Assembly (NCBI GenBank): GCA_947846985.1
Contig: CANTUZ010000004.1
Span: 8,546,927 to 8,610,926 of the forward strand
DNA: 64,000 nucleotides
From: Fratercula arctica
Taxonomy: Eukaryota > Chordata > Aves > Charadriiformes > Alcidae
Direction: 5' to 3'
Position numbers and translations under genes: made by a program
In this document: in pieces, positions 52,760-64,000 of the stretch
How the letters are laid out: the number at the start of each line of letters is the position of its first letter
Position numbering within the stretch: position 1 is the first letter of the stretch
The notes under the pieces: generated by a model
Databases searched by the model: none
What the model was told of the DNA's origin: nothing
The model's input: the letters and a program-made list of their open reading frames with translations, nothing else

Positions 52760-55700
52760 CTGGAAAGAGACAGACGACTTATGCTTGGAATTCCTTACCA
52801 CAAAACTCATGCATTTCTGCAGAGGAACGAGAAGACCAACGTGACAAGACTGTGACAAAGTCACAGAAAACTGACATTACCCGACTCTCAGCTTCAGGAA
52901 AGCTCCAAAGCAAAAAGATGTCCAGTGGAAAAGGAAAATATGCAAAAATGTTGAAAGTTTCCTGTAATTGACAAAAGTATTCTTTAACCAAGGGTATCAA
53001 GATAATTTTGAGAGAATAAGTGTGAGCGGCACTTGGCAGGGTGACACTGCTGTTCTCTGCTATGTCAGATGCGTTGTCAGACTTCAGCAAGAGGCAACAG
53101 CCAGTTTGGAGATCTCTCCAGTCATTAACTGCTCTGTGATTTTAATACTACAGCAACAGTTCACGATTACTTAGCAGCTGTATGGAACATTATTTTCCTT
53201 GTACATAACTTTTTTCAAGATTGACGGGTTTATCTGGGCTGAGAGATTATGCAAAAAGGATGCTTATCGTCCCATGTAACAGGCAATACACAACAGCAAA
53301 AAAAATACACACTTAAGAAGAGCAAGATCCTAATTTGGATTCATCTACTGAAACAGAAAAAAAATGCAGCAACGTGACTGAAAAGACAACCTGCAAATGT
53401 CTGGCTACAACTATTTGCTCCCTTTTGTGTGCGAAACTGGTCTCAGGAGGTCAGCCTCTAAAGGTGAAATTCCAGCCTGAGATCTGGCTAAGGCTGCCTT
53501 GCAGTTGATATCTCCAGCATAACAATCTTGCACCCGATTGCTCAGTACTTTAAACAGCCACAGTGAAGTCAGGGAAAAGTATATAGAACAATAACATGCC
53601 TTGGCCTACAACTACAAGGTCATGCACCATTTATAAAGTTATGAAAATTGTTGTCCATTCCACCTCTGCTGAGAGGCTTTACAGTAAGTGGGAGGGACAC
53701 AAGAGTCATTAGCAGCGACAACTAATTTGAATGAACTGTTTTTGTGCTAAGGAAATTGCCTGAAGCTTTTGTGAAAGAGCTTACTCTCAGATGTTCATGT
53801 TTGGGCAGTGAGACGTTCCCATACACAAAACAGAGAATCCAAGAAGAAGCAGGGGACCTGTAAGTCAAGAAGAGCTCTCACAAAACTTAATGCAGGAGAA
53901 AAGTGGGATTTTGCAGATGCTAAAACAGTATGCTGAGCCAACCAAAGCCAGGGAAGGCAACCTGAGCTGGGAAGTCTTCTTCGTGGCATTCTGACCTTTC
54001 ATTCCTGGTCCCTGCCAGATTTCAGGGAAAATGTGTGCAACAAACAAAAACACTGAAGGCTATACAATTATTCTGGAAATTCATCATCACTCAACACTAT
54101 TTTATACTAAAAAGCTGTGCTGAAAACGGAGAAATATCAACCATCACTAGAACAAGCACTGACCTCCCCTACCAAAACATAACTTCTATAGGCACCATTC
54201 AAAGCTTTAGGACTATAATCAGCCTTCTGTTAATCAAAGCAATGTCTTCAAGGTAAAAAGGCTGTTCAATGGCAATTAGAGTACAACACAACCAAAACCA
54301 GGATTGTCAGTTCAGTTTTGCAACACGCTAATTTCAAAGTGGTGCCCTACCTCTCCTTTAGAGAGCTAAAAATAACTGCAATAAAACCAAAGCTACACTG
54401 AGAATTCTAGAAATCATAATATAAATTAATAACTTTAGACTAGCTGGTAATTTACCAAAGTCAAAAGGCACTGCTTGCGTTCATAGAAGCTGTATTAGTT
54501 CTGTTTACTCAACACATTCAGAATTTTGGAGGTATTTAATGTTTACTTTAGTTAGGCTTTTACTCCACAAGACACTGTATTTTCCACAAGTTAAAAGCGC
54601 ATTCACATTTCCAACAGTACTCAAAGCCATGTGAACCTTATCAACCTTGGAAGTTCTATAATCTTATTAGCTTTAGAATTAAAACAATAAAACCATACAT
54701 TTGCATAATCCACAACTAATCACTCACATAACTTATTGATGACATCACTGAACACTGTAAATATACCACATGTAAGTACAGATACTAATATTGATTGCAT
54801 GTGTCCTACTCACTAAAAGCAATTGCCTTGTCTATAACCTGTCTGGCAAATATTTTGCTCCCCCATAAAATTTATGGTTTTAATTCTGAGACATTTTACT
54901 GCCCACTCCATTTCTGCATCTAATCATGACTCTAAAACCTGCTTCAAAAATTCATGTATTTGGTTCAACTGAAAGAGGGTCAGACTCACAAACTTGGGAT
55001 ACAGACACACACACAAAGATATAAGCTGCTCATCATCACTGAAAATTGATCATAGGCATGTTTTTACACCATGGAAAACACAAAGATATTTAAAGGTGCA
55101 AACCTTGCACTCCTCACAAGGAGCATAAGATCACGCACAAGCAAAATATATGCTTTGAAACAAATTCTAGGATGCCCATCTATCTTTCATTCTCCTGTGC
55201 TGCAATTAACCCTTCACTGAAGTCCGCAGTCTATAGCCTGAGGCCTTCTGGAAGTGAAGTTATGAGATTTAAACAATTCACTAGGTCACACACCATCAAC
55301 ATCACGTTCTGTTAAATAAACCTGAGAGAAGAGAGCTGCTCTGGTGCAAGGCCAAGCATATTCAGTTACTGGTTACATTCGTTATATGGCAGGAAGAACC
55401 CCTTGCCACCAACAGGTCCCATGGAGCTAGATCCAGGAAAAATCCAAGGAAAGTTTCACATCAGAGAACCTCGAAAGGTAAAGAAAATAAGCCAGGAAAC
55501 AAGGTTATTTTTGGAAGTATACATCACCAATACAGGTTAGAAGAAAGAAGCCATTACTTCACCACAGCCCAGCAAACAGGAAAGAAACAAGAAAGTCTGA
55601 ATGTATATGAAACATATAACTTAGAGAAGTATATAGCAGATGTGCATTTTGTAGGAAAAGCAGTAAGAGCTCATGAAGCATGCTCTATGAAGGACGGTAA

Positions 55701-58700
55701 TGATACCCTACAGCAGATTTGCCTAAAGCAAATTTAAGTTGTCCCAGGTGAGTACACCAAGCAATTGGTTTGGCAGTCACTGCAGCATCCTCTCCTGCTC
55801 TCCTTGCGAATGGCAAAGTCTGGAATTCTACTGAACATTTCTTTTTTTTTTTTTTTCTAGTGACTTTTCACACTTCATATGAGATTTCATAACCAGCTTT
55901 GGGCACTCTTTCTACAGCTCCAAGAAATAGGTCATAATATCAGCTTGGATTTCACTCCTTTACTTGGGTGATGCGTGCTGAGCCTGAAAACTGTAAAAGC
56001 AGAGAGGAAAATATCACAATGCCAAACATTTTGTCCTTCTAATGCATTACCGTCTTGGTATGACATTTCTCTGCTTTCAGCATGGATGACTTAGATGGTG
56101 ATCCAAGGTCTATTACTAGCAGTTCCATGTTTCTAATAACCTACACAGTACATGAGTGTACAATCCTGTTTTTATTAATCCAGAAATCACTTTGCATTAT
56201 TCAGGCCACTCTTCACGCTGCCTGTGAGTAGCCGAAAGATACTCAGTCCAGGAAAAGTTCTTTCAAGATAAAAGTTCACCCTTCAAAATTGTTGGAAAAG
56301 TTTGACTTGTACTAGACTGATGCATTGTATCATGTGACTGTGGCTTTTAAAAACAAAACCAACCAAAACAAGAAAACCTATACAAACAGCACTGCCCTAG
56401 AAACAGATTTACCATCTCATGGAAGCTCAGCCTTCCAAGCAGACAAATCCAGGATTTCTAACTCAACTTCACTGAATCCACTAACAAGTTCAAACAAGTC
56501 TCATTTCAGAGAAATCAAGACAGATAGACCCGACAGTCTCTGATTACAAGTACAGTTGCGAAGTTAAATTAAAAAAAATAATCTTTATAAGCCCACATGA
56601 GTTTAGCATCTAAACTCAAGCTAAGCTCCACCATGTAAATTGAATTAGAAATCCTAGGGAAAAAACACAGCTATGTGGTAACACGAGACATTTGCCTATC
56701 TTACCAAAACAGAGGTTACTAATACTGTATACAAACAGGAACACTATAGGTCAAGTCCAAGACAGATAGAGAATCTGAAAAAAGGTATTATTCATGTCAT
56801 CTCGTGATGACTGCACTATAAATGCCACGGGCTGGCAGGAAGGATGACAAAACACGCACTCTTGGCTGCCTAGACTGAGTTTGAGACTAACCATTCCCAT
56901 ACACTGTAAGAATGACATTTCCCAAGAGCATTGGAAAAACACAGTTAAATTAAACAAACATAATAAAAACAAATAGGCTCATTCCAAATAGACACGATTT
57001 CCAAATTTTGTCTTACTAGACCCTAGAAGAATAGAAAGATACTCCAAAGTCTCCATCGCAGCTGGAGATGAGAAAGTGGTGGGGGCTGAGGCTCCTTTTC
57101 ATTCCCTCCAGTGTCTTAAAGGCTTCTAGATTAAGACATAGACCAAATACCTCAGAAACTGAACTTCCTGTCCAACTCACAATCTGATACTTACTAAAAC
57201 TCTGGAAAATAAAGTGATCTACTAATTACAGTTCAAGAGAGTTTGAAGCATGAGGATTTCATTTGCAAAAGACCAGAGTATCTTTCACCTCAGAAGCCCT
57301 TCTGTTATTAAATTAACGTTAGATTCCCAGCCTCTACCAGTTATCTTTTAGGATTAAAAAATAAAAAAGTTATCACTGTTTGTTTGGTTCTTTTCCATGG
57401 GCATCATCAACATAAAGGTCTAAAGAACAAATGGAAGCATTAGGAACCATCTAATGCTCTAATTTTTTTACTCTCATTTTTTTACTCTTTGTTTTCTGTA
57501 AATTAAGGAGTTCACCATTATAATTGCTCACTGTAATATGATAGCTAGAAAACACCCAACTCCATCTTTATTAAATTTAAAATCTGGCTAAGCATATGCT
57601 TCCTTCAACCACTGCTGAGGGGTGGAACTAATGTCCTGCTGCACTGTATGTGAGGAAGGAAAATGCCTGCCAGGCCCTGTTTAACCTCCTCCACATCATC
57701 GCAGTGGCAGAAATGCAGCACTGCATAGTACATATGAGGATTTTCCTCGATTTCAGCAGCTGGGACCAGAGCTTGGATCTAGCCTCGCTAATAACTGCTC
57801 CGCCGAGCGGCTCCGGTCAGAATTCTGAAGTCAGGCTGCAGAGAGGGAGCGTACATCACATACAAGACCCATGGGTTACATATTATTAATCCTCCTCCTC
57901 ACTCTGTGATAACAAGGGCATCACTGTTCAAAATTTAAAAATAAAAAAAAAAAAATCCAAAAAAAAAAATCACAGTAACTCCAAGGCAAGATAGCCAATT
58001 TTTCTTCACGATGATCTGAAGAACACACAGTGGTCAAGGGTGTCCTCAGTCAGAAGCTGATTTCTAATCAAGCCATTTGTAGCACCATAGAAAGCTTTTC
58101 CTTAAAAGAAACCGATAGGCAAGGGAAAAATGGCTGCCAGCCATCAGCACTTACAATTCCTATTAGGATCATACAGCACACAGTTGTTTTGTATTTTAGA
58201 GGATGAATGAATACCTTCATAAAATAAGCGTCGGAAATAAGTTCTAATGCTAAAATTGTTTATAGAGTGTGTATAATGAAGATCAGATCTGTTTAAAACA
58301 GGAGGGGAAAAAAAAAAGTTAAGGTTACAGGCTTGGGGCGGAGGGGTCTTTCAAGGAAAATCAAATCAGGTCTTTTGTTTTCTTTTAAATCAAATTCAAA
58401 TGGATGCCTTCTTTTTCCAGAGGATTTCCATCTTACTTCCAAAAATAAAGTTTCCTCATCTCTCAGCAGCACACAGAAAATATATTGGCATTTTAATGGT
58501 GCTGAAGTGATTGACCTCAGACTCTCTAGTTACTGGACGCTACATTAAAGTCACCTGAATTGTTTCATCTGAGCCACAAACCAGCTTTATAGGCTGTTTG
58601 CAGTCCACACATCCAAGGGCTGCACAGACTGCCCAGCAGGCCATGGAGACTGAAAAGCCACAACCCTCTGAAGAAAGCTAAAATTAATCTGGCTCCATAA

Positions 58701-59552
58701 ATGCTCACATGCCATAATCATCACTAAAACCCCATCTTTGAACAGGTACCTCTACCTGAGTTCTCACCGGCTTTTCCTAATTGGAGGAAATGATACAATA
58801 GTGTTTTAGGTCTTTGTTAAGAAGTGTAGGTATTCATCAGTAATAGCAGAAATGCTATCCAGAATTACTTTTGATGGTTAAATCAGCAGTCTGGATCACT
58901 GAAATATACTGACTTCCTTCAAAGCTGCTTAAGGCAAGAAGTTTTGCTCTGCAAACACTACGCAGCTACGTAATCATCCTTTCTTCATCAGATCACAAAC
59001 TAGGTAGCTCTTTCTTGCATGGCGCTCTGAACATGCTCTCTACAGCTAAAGCTTTATGTTCTGCTGTATAAAGCCATTCACTGCACTGCCATCACACTTG
59101 GCCTTCTGTCCTAATGCCACTGAGCATGTTGTAAAGTTTTATTCATAAAGCCAAAAGAGCTTCACCAAGAGCTATAGGTTTGAAATGTATGTATACAAAA
59201 TAGCAGTCATCTAGCTTATTTTGTTACTGATTAATATGCCTTACCCTACATAAAATAAATATTACACACATGATTTTTTTCAATTTCTTCTGTATATACA
59301 TCTACCTTAAACAACAATTTATAGCTCTTTCTTGCTATGCGCCTTCTTCCCTGCCATTCTCCCATTTAGGAATGAAGTGATCTTTATCTCCTTTTTTCTT
59401 CGGAAGCAGTTCAGAAGGAACTCTCCCCCTTCCCCACTCTCGTTACCAGTAAGCTATTTCTCCAGCACTTACAAGTATTACCAGCACTCAGACAGCACAT
59501 CATGAGCAAACTTAAAATGCAGATAGAATTAAAAACCAAGAAAATTAGTTAC

Positions 59553-59613
59553 CTGTCCATCTATATTTACCTGCAGAACAAGTGTGGTAAGGAAAACAAT
59601 AAGACCAGCAACT
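59553..59613 (-). other. Candidate minus-strand exon with two in-phase donors
   Basis: A run of 14 T followed by CTGTGCTAAG makes a strong minus-strand acceptor. The next 43 bases are open and hydrophobic in one frame (VAGLIVFLTTLVLQ), like a signal or membrane segment, and end at a CAG|GTAAAT donor (59570). Eighteen bases further on is a second donor, CAG|GTAACT (59552), which would add six codons (VNIDGQ) in frame. Both donors lack the usual G at position +5. No protein is recognised and chance cannot be excluded. Confidence 0.2.
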
Positions 59614-62400
59614 CTTAGCACAGAAAAAAAAAAAAAATAATGTTAAATTGCAAACCAGAAAGGTAGATCCTATATCCTATCAAAAAAGGTAGGCTAAATG
59701 GTACCAGGTACAAACTTTTCCACTTCAGGGGAATTGCTCCCACATCCACAAGATTATAACTTGGCTCAAGCAGCATTTTCACCATCGCAGAAACCATCAT
59801 CACCTTTGTAAAAGAAGTCTAATGGAAATTTAGCCTGATTATTTTAAAGTTGAAGTTGGTTCTCATTAGAAAGCTAGGAATCATATTCTGTAGAGAGAGA
59901 TGTGTATTTTACAAGACCATTTGACAAACTCAGAGAACCAGAAAAGTTTTCAGGCACAGGTGAAAAGATTCTGACCTCTCACTCACTTACATCTGTGTAG
60001 ATTGAATAGACTTACTTCAAATCTAGACTCAATATAACAAAGGATTGGGCCAAGCACATAGTTTAGCCAGAAATTTCACGATTTCTAAAGTTGTCCTTGT
60101 TCTAGCTTAAGCATAAAAAGTAACTAATAATAATTGCTTAACAAATAACCAGGATTGTATCAATTTTTTCATGTAGCAGCCTGCATAGCATATAAAAGCA
60201 TGAGAGCCACAAAAGCTTACACACTAACAAGGTTTTGTTTACAGCATTAGGCAGTAATGACCTTAGGAAGTGGCTAAAAAAAAGGAGAACCTGTAGTTTA
60301 GAATTAGGTGTATAATGTACACACCTTATGTTTTTCTCCCTTTGCCAATCCCTTTAACAAAACTCAAACTTGAGTCTTACTGTAAATTCTTACACACACA
60401 CACTTTTCAAGTACCATATATTTTGTAGAAATCAGTTTAATCAAAGGCAGAAAGCTAAGTATGTTGCAGAATGAGGCCTAAAAGAGTCAAGCAAATAAAC
60501 CTAAAACGGACAATATAGGAGATACATCTTAAAAACAGAAAATTTGTATCCTGTAACATGAAGTCTAGTGAAAGAAAACATCCCACATCACTAGCTCATA
60601 TAAAGCCCACATCATAAGGAAAACTGGGACAGTATTTGTTATCATTTATTTTATAGAACTGATTTACTATATGTGCATTGTACAAACAACTTATTTAAAA
60701 CTGTTATAACTGCTTTTATTTCAAGTTTCAGCTGTTGCAGTTAAAATTCTCATCCTTGGTTCTTCTTTCAACCATCACATGTTCTTTATCAGAGACAATT
60801 TTGTTAGCTAAGAAATAGAATTGTAATTTGAAAGCTTGATAGCAAAAGGATAATTTCCTGTAATCCAAGACATGACTTAACCATTAACACACAAGTAAAA
60901 ATAACTAAATCATATGGATGTTGTGTCATGAAAGGAGACTAGATTTGCTCTTGGCTCCTCAACTGAGTCCTAATAACTTTCTTGGCAAATAAACAGTGAT
61001 CAATTTGTCAAAATTAGTTGTTCCCAAAACATAATGACACTGAATATTTTATCTCACTGCCAGTGGGCACTGACATTTTGAATCTTAAATCAAATGCTAC
61101 AGCAGACCTAAAAAGCATATTTTCCCTACAAATGTACACTCCAAACACCTGCCATTAGATTATATGCTATTCACTATCTAACAGCCAAAGTCTTCATCCA
61201 CCAGTCCCACCTCACCTTGTTTTCTTCTAGTGCTTACAACACAGAGAATTTGTTTATAGTTCATGTTTCCCAGACACAGCCATTAAAGCAAATATACAAC
61301 TCCTGTTTCACAGGAGTACTATGATCCCTTGCAGGATTTGAATTATTCCTGTGCTAACTGGAGTCCTGCACTCAGCAAACTGGATATCTTCTTAAGGACT
61401 GAGATGCTGAATAACTGTCAAGCAGCATGACTGGTACCATCCTTGGCTAGCCATGGGTGCCGTTCCAAAGGGAATTTTAGGAACAGTTACAGCCAAAGTT
61501 GGTAACCCATCATAAATATTACTGTATTATGAGCTAGCAGCCTATAAATCCCTTCTCAGTGGCATATCCCTATGGGAAAGGGCATGCAAGCTTCCATATG
61601 GTAGTGATATATCATGTGATTTTTTAAAAGGCATAGTATAACTTGGACTTATTTACTGTTCTCTCTCTTCGTATCTGTAAACAAAGAAAAGCTTAAGAGG
61701 TTACATTCCTTCCTACTCCTTGCTATGTTATTTAAACCAAACTGAAAGTTTAGCTACATAAATGTCTGTCATCTGTACTTAGTTCTTGGTACTTTCTCTT
61801 TCTTCTTCTTCAGAAAATTAAATACGCAGCTGTGTCTGACTAAATAAAAGGGGGGATGAATAATCTAATTTTTCTGCCAAAGTAGCAGAAATAATAATAG
61901 CTGAGAGTAAGGTGAGAATCTTAAAAAATGAAACAACTATAAAAAAGTTAAGCATGCTGAACACTGGCCATATCCTAAATAGGCTTCCTCTATCTGCCAC
62001 CACACATAACAACGCAGAAAATAAACTAAGATGCCATTTACTTTTGGTTTAATTCATAAAAGCCTTAATTCATAAAAAAATTCAAAGGACATCAGCCTAT
62101 TTGTACAAATCATATCTAGGAAGAGACACATATAAAAAGCTGTTCAAACTTGTGCTAAGGAACAAAATAAAGTTATTCAAATTTTCTTTTTACCTTTTTT
62201 CTCATGCTCTCTATTACAATCACAAAGATTCAAAAGAAAAGTGGCAGATTCCATTAACAAGCAAACCAAATAATGGGACACATTCAATCCCCCAACTTCC
62301 TTTCTTCAAAGTAAACCATTTGTTCTTCAATTTATTATTGCCCTCTTAATTCCACATGGTGAGGAAAAGGCAGCAGTCTACTAAAACAACAGGAGACACA

Positions 62401-62890
62401 AGAATCATAGGAAAATTCAGGTTGGAAGGTACCTCAGGAGGGCTCTAATCCAACCTCCTGTTCAAAGCAGGGCCAGCTCTGAGGTCAGACCAGATTGATC
62501 CAGCCAAGTCCTGAAAACCCCCAAGGATGAAGACCACACAGCCTCTCCAAGCAGCCTGTTCTGCTGCCTGGCTGTCCTCAGGAGGAAAAAGGCATTTCTC
62601 ATACCTACTCAGAATCTCTCATTTCAATTTATGCCCGTTTATGCCACTGTAAAAAAATCTGGCTCCATCTCCTCCATAATTTCCTCGTATGTACCAGAAG
62701 GTTGCCCCAAAGCTGTCTCTTTTCCATGCTGAAGAAGGTAGCTCCCTCAGCCTCTCCTCACAAAGCAAGTGCTTCCACGGCCTGGTCATCTCAGTGGGCC
62801 TCTGCTGGGCTCCCACTTATTAATAACTTTTGCATATTGCTCAAAACTGGATACACCATTCTAGATGTGGTCTAACAAGAGGCTAACATG
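62401..62890 (-). mobile_element. CR1 LINE, 3' end, minus orientation
   Basis: Read on the plus strand it begins with the reverse complement of the CR1 terminus (AGAATCATAGG, then GGTTGGAAGGTACCTC). It continues through TCTAATCCAACCTCCTGTTC, CAGCCTCTCCAAGCAGCCTG, CTGGCTGTCCTCAGGA, AGCTCCCTCAGCCTCTCCTC, GGCCTCTGCTGGGCTC, CTGGATACACCATTC and GATGTGGTCTAACAAG, all landmarks of CR1 3' sequence in order. The 5' side is truncated near 62890, or possibly 62930. It holds no intact coding region. A 60-odd-codon frame within it is a relic or chance. An insertion of about 20 bases (ATTAATAACTTTTGCAT) seems to replace the normal sequence near 62820. Confidence 0.93.
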
Positions 62891-63102
62891 GCTTCAGTCC
62901 CCCTTTTCTGCTTCCAGGCCATTATAACCATTCTGCAGTTAGATCTGCAGGCAGAGAGGAGCCTGTCTTCTCTTGCCAGAAGTCACAGGCTTCCAGGCTC
63001 CCTCATTTACCCCATGGGAGACCTCAGTCTCCAGCCTCCCTCCTTCCGTGCGGTTTTGGGGTTGAAGCTCTCTTCTCTGAAGGGTTTCTGGGAAGACTCC
63101 AT
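62891..63102. other. Short unassigned stretch between CR1 and LTR
   Basis: GC-richer than most of the window. It may be further diverged CR1 sequence (the left end reads plausibly as the next CR1 block) or unique DNA between the two insertions. I cannot assign it. Confidence 0.4.
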
Positions 63103-63555
63103 TGCTGTGGTTTAACCCCAGCCAGCAACTAGGAACACACAGCCATTCAACTCACTCACACACACACACTCCCCACCCCCACAGGGTAGGGAGAAAAAAA
63201 CCAAAAACCACCAAAAAAACCCCTCATGGGTTGAGATAGAGACAGTTTAACAGAACAGTAACAGAAGAGAGAAAATAATAATAATGGTAAGAGAACATAC
63301 AAAATAAGTAATGCAATACAATTGCTCTCACCAGCCAGTGACTGGTTGCCCAGCCCGTCCCAAGCAGTGATCACAGAATCCTACCCCGCAGCCACCCCCC
63401 ATTTATACATTGAGCATGACATCTATGGTATGGAATATTCCATTAGCCAGCTTATCCCATCTACGCTCCCTCTCAGCTTTTATGGGAAGCTGAAAAAGTC
63501 CTTGACTTCATATTAACACTACTTAGCAACAACTAAAACAATGTGTGTAATTAAT
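63103..63555 (-). mobile_element. Avian endogenous-retrovirus LTR, truncated, minus orientation
   Basis: The plus strand carries the reverse complement of a widespread avian LTR: TGCTGTGGTTTAACCCCAGC at the left edge (the LTR's CA end), a G-poor A-rich block, CATGGGTTGAGATAGAGACA, TGCAATACAATTGCTC, CCCAGCCCGTCCCAAGCAGT, ATTTATACATTGAGCATGAC, ATGGTATGGAATATTCC, GCTGAAAAAGTCCTTGACTT and ACTACTTAGCAACAACTAAA. The expected outer end of the LTR (the TGTCCTGGTTT side, to the right) is missing, and the middle lacks the block after the 'GGAATATTCC' motif. A TATAAA box lies at 63407-63402 on the minus strand. No internal viral genes are present in the window, so it is a solo or broken LTR. The family name is not certain. 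Confidence 0.88.
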
Positions 63556-64000
63556 GCACCTGCACTGGCCCCTTTCTGCAGTGAGGCTCCGCTCCCACCT
63601 ATTGTGTCCCATCTCACAAGAGTTGGAGCACAAATACACTGAAATCCAGCCTGACATCTTACGTTGCAGAATTTACTAGGCAGGAACTCTGCTTTAGCAC
63701 AAATACCACCCGTCCTTCTACTGCAAGGCAATTACCAGCTGACAACATTGAGTCTAGACATACAGATGAGGCATTTTGCCCTTACTGACTTCAAAGCTTT
63801 ATCTCATTTTTTCAGTCCACTATTAAAACACACTGAACATTCTACAGTAAAAAACCTGCATGTTTCTAAATTTCAGTTTCAGAGGTCAGTCATTTAAACA
63901 GATTTGTTTGTTCTTACCCAGTTCCAAGTGAGTCTTTAGCCCACTAACACAAAAAGGCAGCTTAGAGGTACCGTAAGAATATTTCAATTGAAGAAATCCT
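63556..64000. other. Non-coding sequence at the right edge
   Basis: Follows the broken end of the LTR. No gene or repeat family is recognised, and only short chance-length frames occur. Confidence 0.5.

Larger units (their letters stand above)
50460..62400. other. Mostly unique non-coding sequence with two minus-strand exon candidates
   Basis: No gene or repeat family is recognised apart from listed items. It holds T15 at 55842-55856 running into CTAG (a splice-acceptor look-alike that leads into stops in all frames), a GC-richer pocket with several CpG at about 57780-57860, A-rich tracts near 57937-57970, and exon candidates at 52683-52759 and 59553-59613, both on the minus strand. Confidence 0.45.

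Noticed and set aside
55842..55860. Splice-acceptor-like T15 plus CTAG
   Set aside because: All three frames after it meet stops within about 12 codons and no good donor follows. Probably a plain T tract.
62619..62816. Open frame on the minus strand
   Set aside because: It lies wholly inside the CR1 3' region and is repeat sequence, not a host gene.
63156..63374. Open frame on the minus strand
   Set aside because: It lies inside the retroviral LTR, which is non-coding.

Overview
This window looks like vertebrate nuclear DNA, most probably from a bird. It is AT-rich and CpG-poor by eye and full of long A/T homopolymers. I see no long reading frame, operon, rRNA or tRNA. The bird assignment rests on interspersed repeats that I recognise: two CR1 (chicken repeat 1) LINE 3' ends near 45.4 kb (plus) and 62.4 kb (minus), and an endogenous-retrovirus LTR near 63.1 kb of a type common in neoavian genomes. 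Weaker remnants resemble much older amniote elements: a CR1-like tail near 9.2 kb and MIR-type SINE fragments near 9.7 kb and 21.4 kb.

Layout. From 1 to about 5 kb is non-coding sequence that may hold the 3' untranslated region of a minus-strand gene, because an AATAAA signal at 952-947 is followed by a U-rich stretch. From 5 to 45 kb is mostly unique sequence with only fossil repeats, low-complexity tracts, two or three hairpins and some homeodomain-site-rich blocks that may be conserved non-coding elements. From 45 to 62 kb is more of the same, with one CR1 fragment, a C20 tract and the best-looking exon candidates. From 62.4 to 63.6 kb CR1 and LTR sequences lie close together.

I cannot name any protein-coding gene here. 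The longest stop-free frames (about 150 to 160 codons) are no longer than expected by chance in 64 kb read in six frames. A few short stretches have good splice signals on both sides and one open frame (notably 52683-52759 minus, 59553-59613 minus, 23028-23085 plus). They are listed as unproven candidates on conflicting strands, so at least some must be false. The simplest reading is a long intron or intergenic desert, possibly with the 3' end of a large minus-strand gene at the left edge. I found no convincing novel system. The items most worth checking are the exon candidates, a perfect 12-bp hairpin at 49510-49537, an AT-rich hairpin at 12763-12817, the possible minus-strand 3' end, and the MIR-like fossils.
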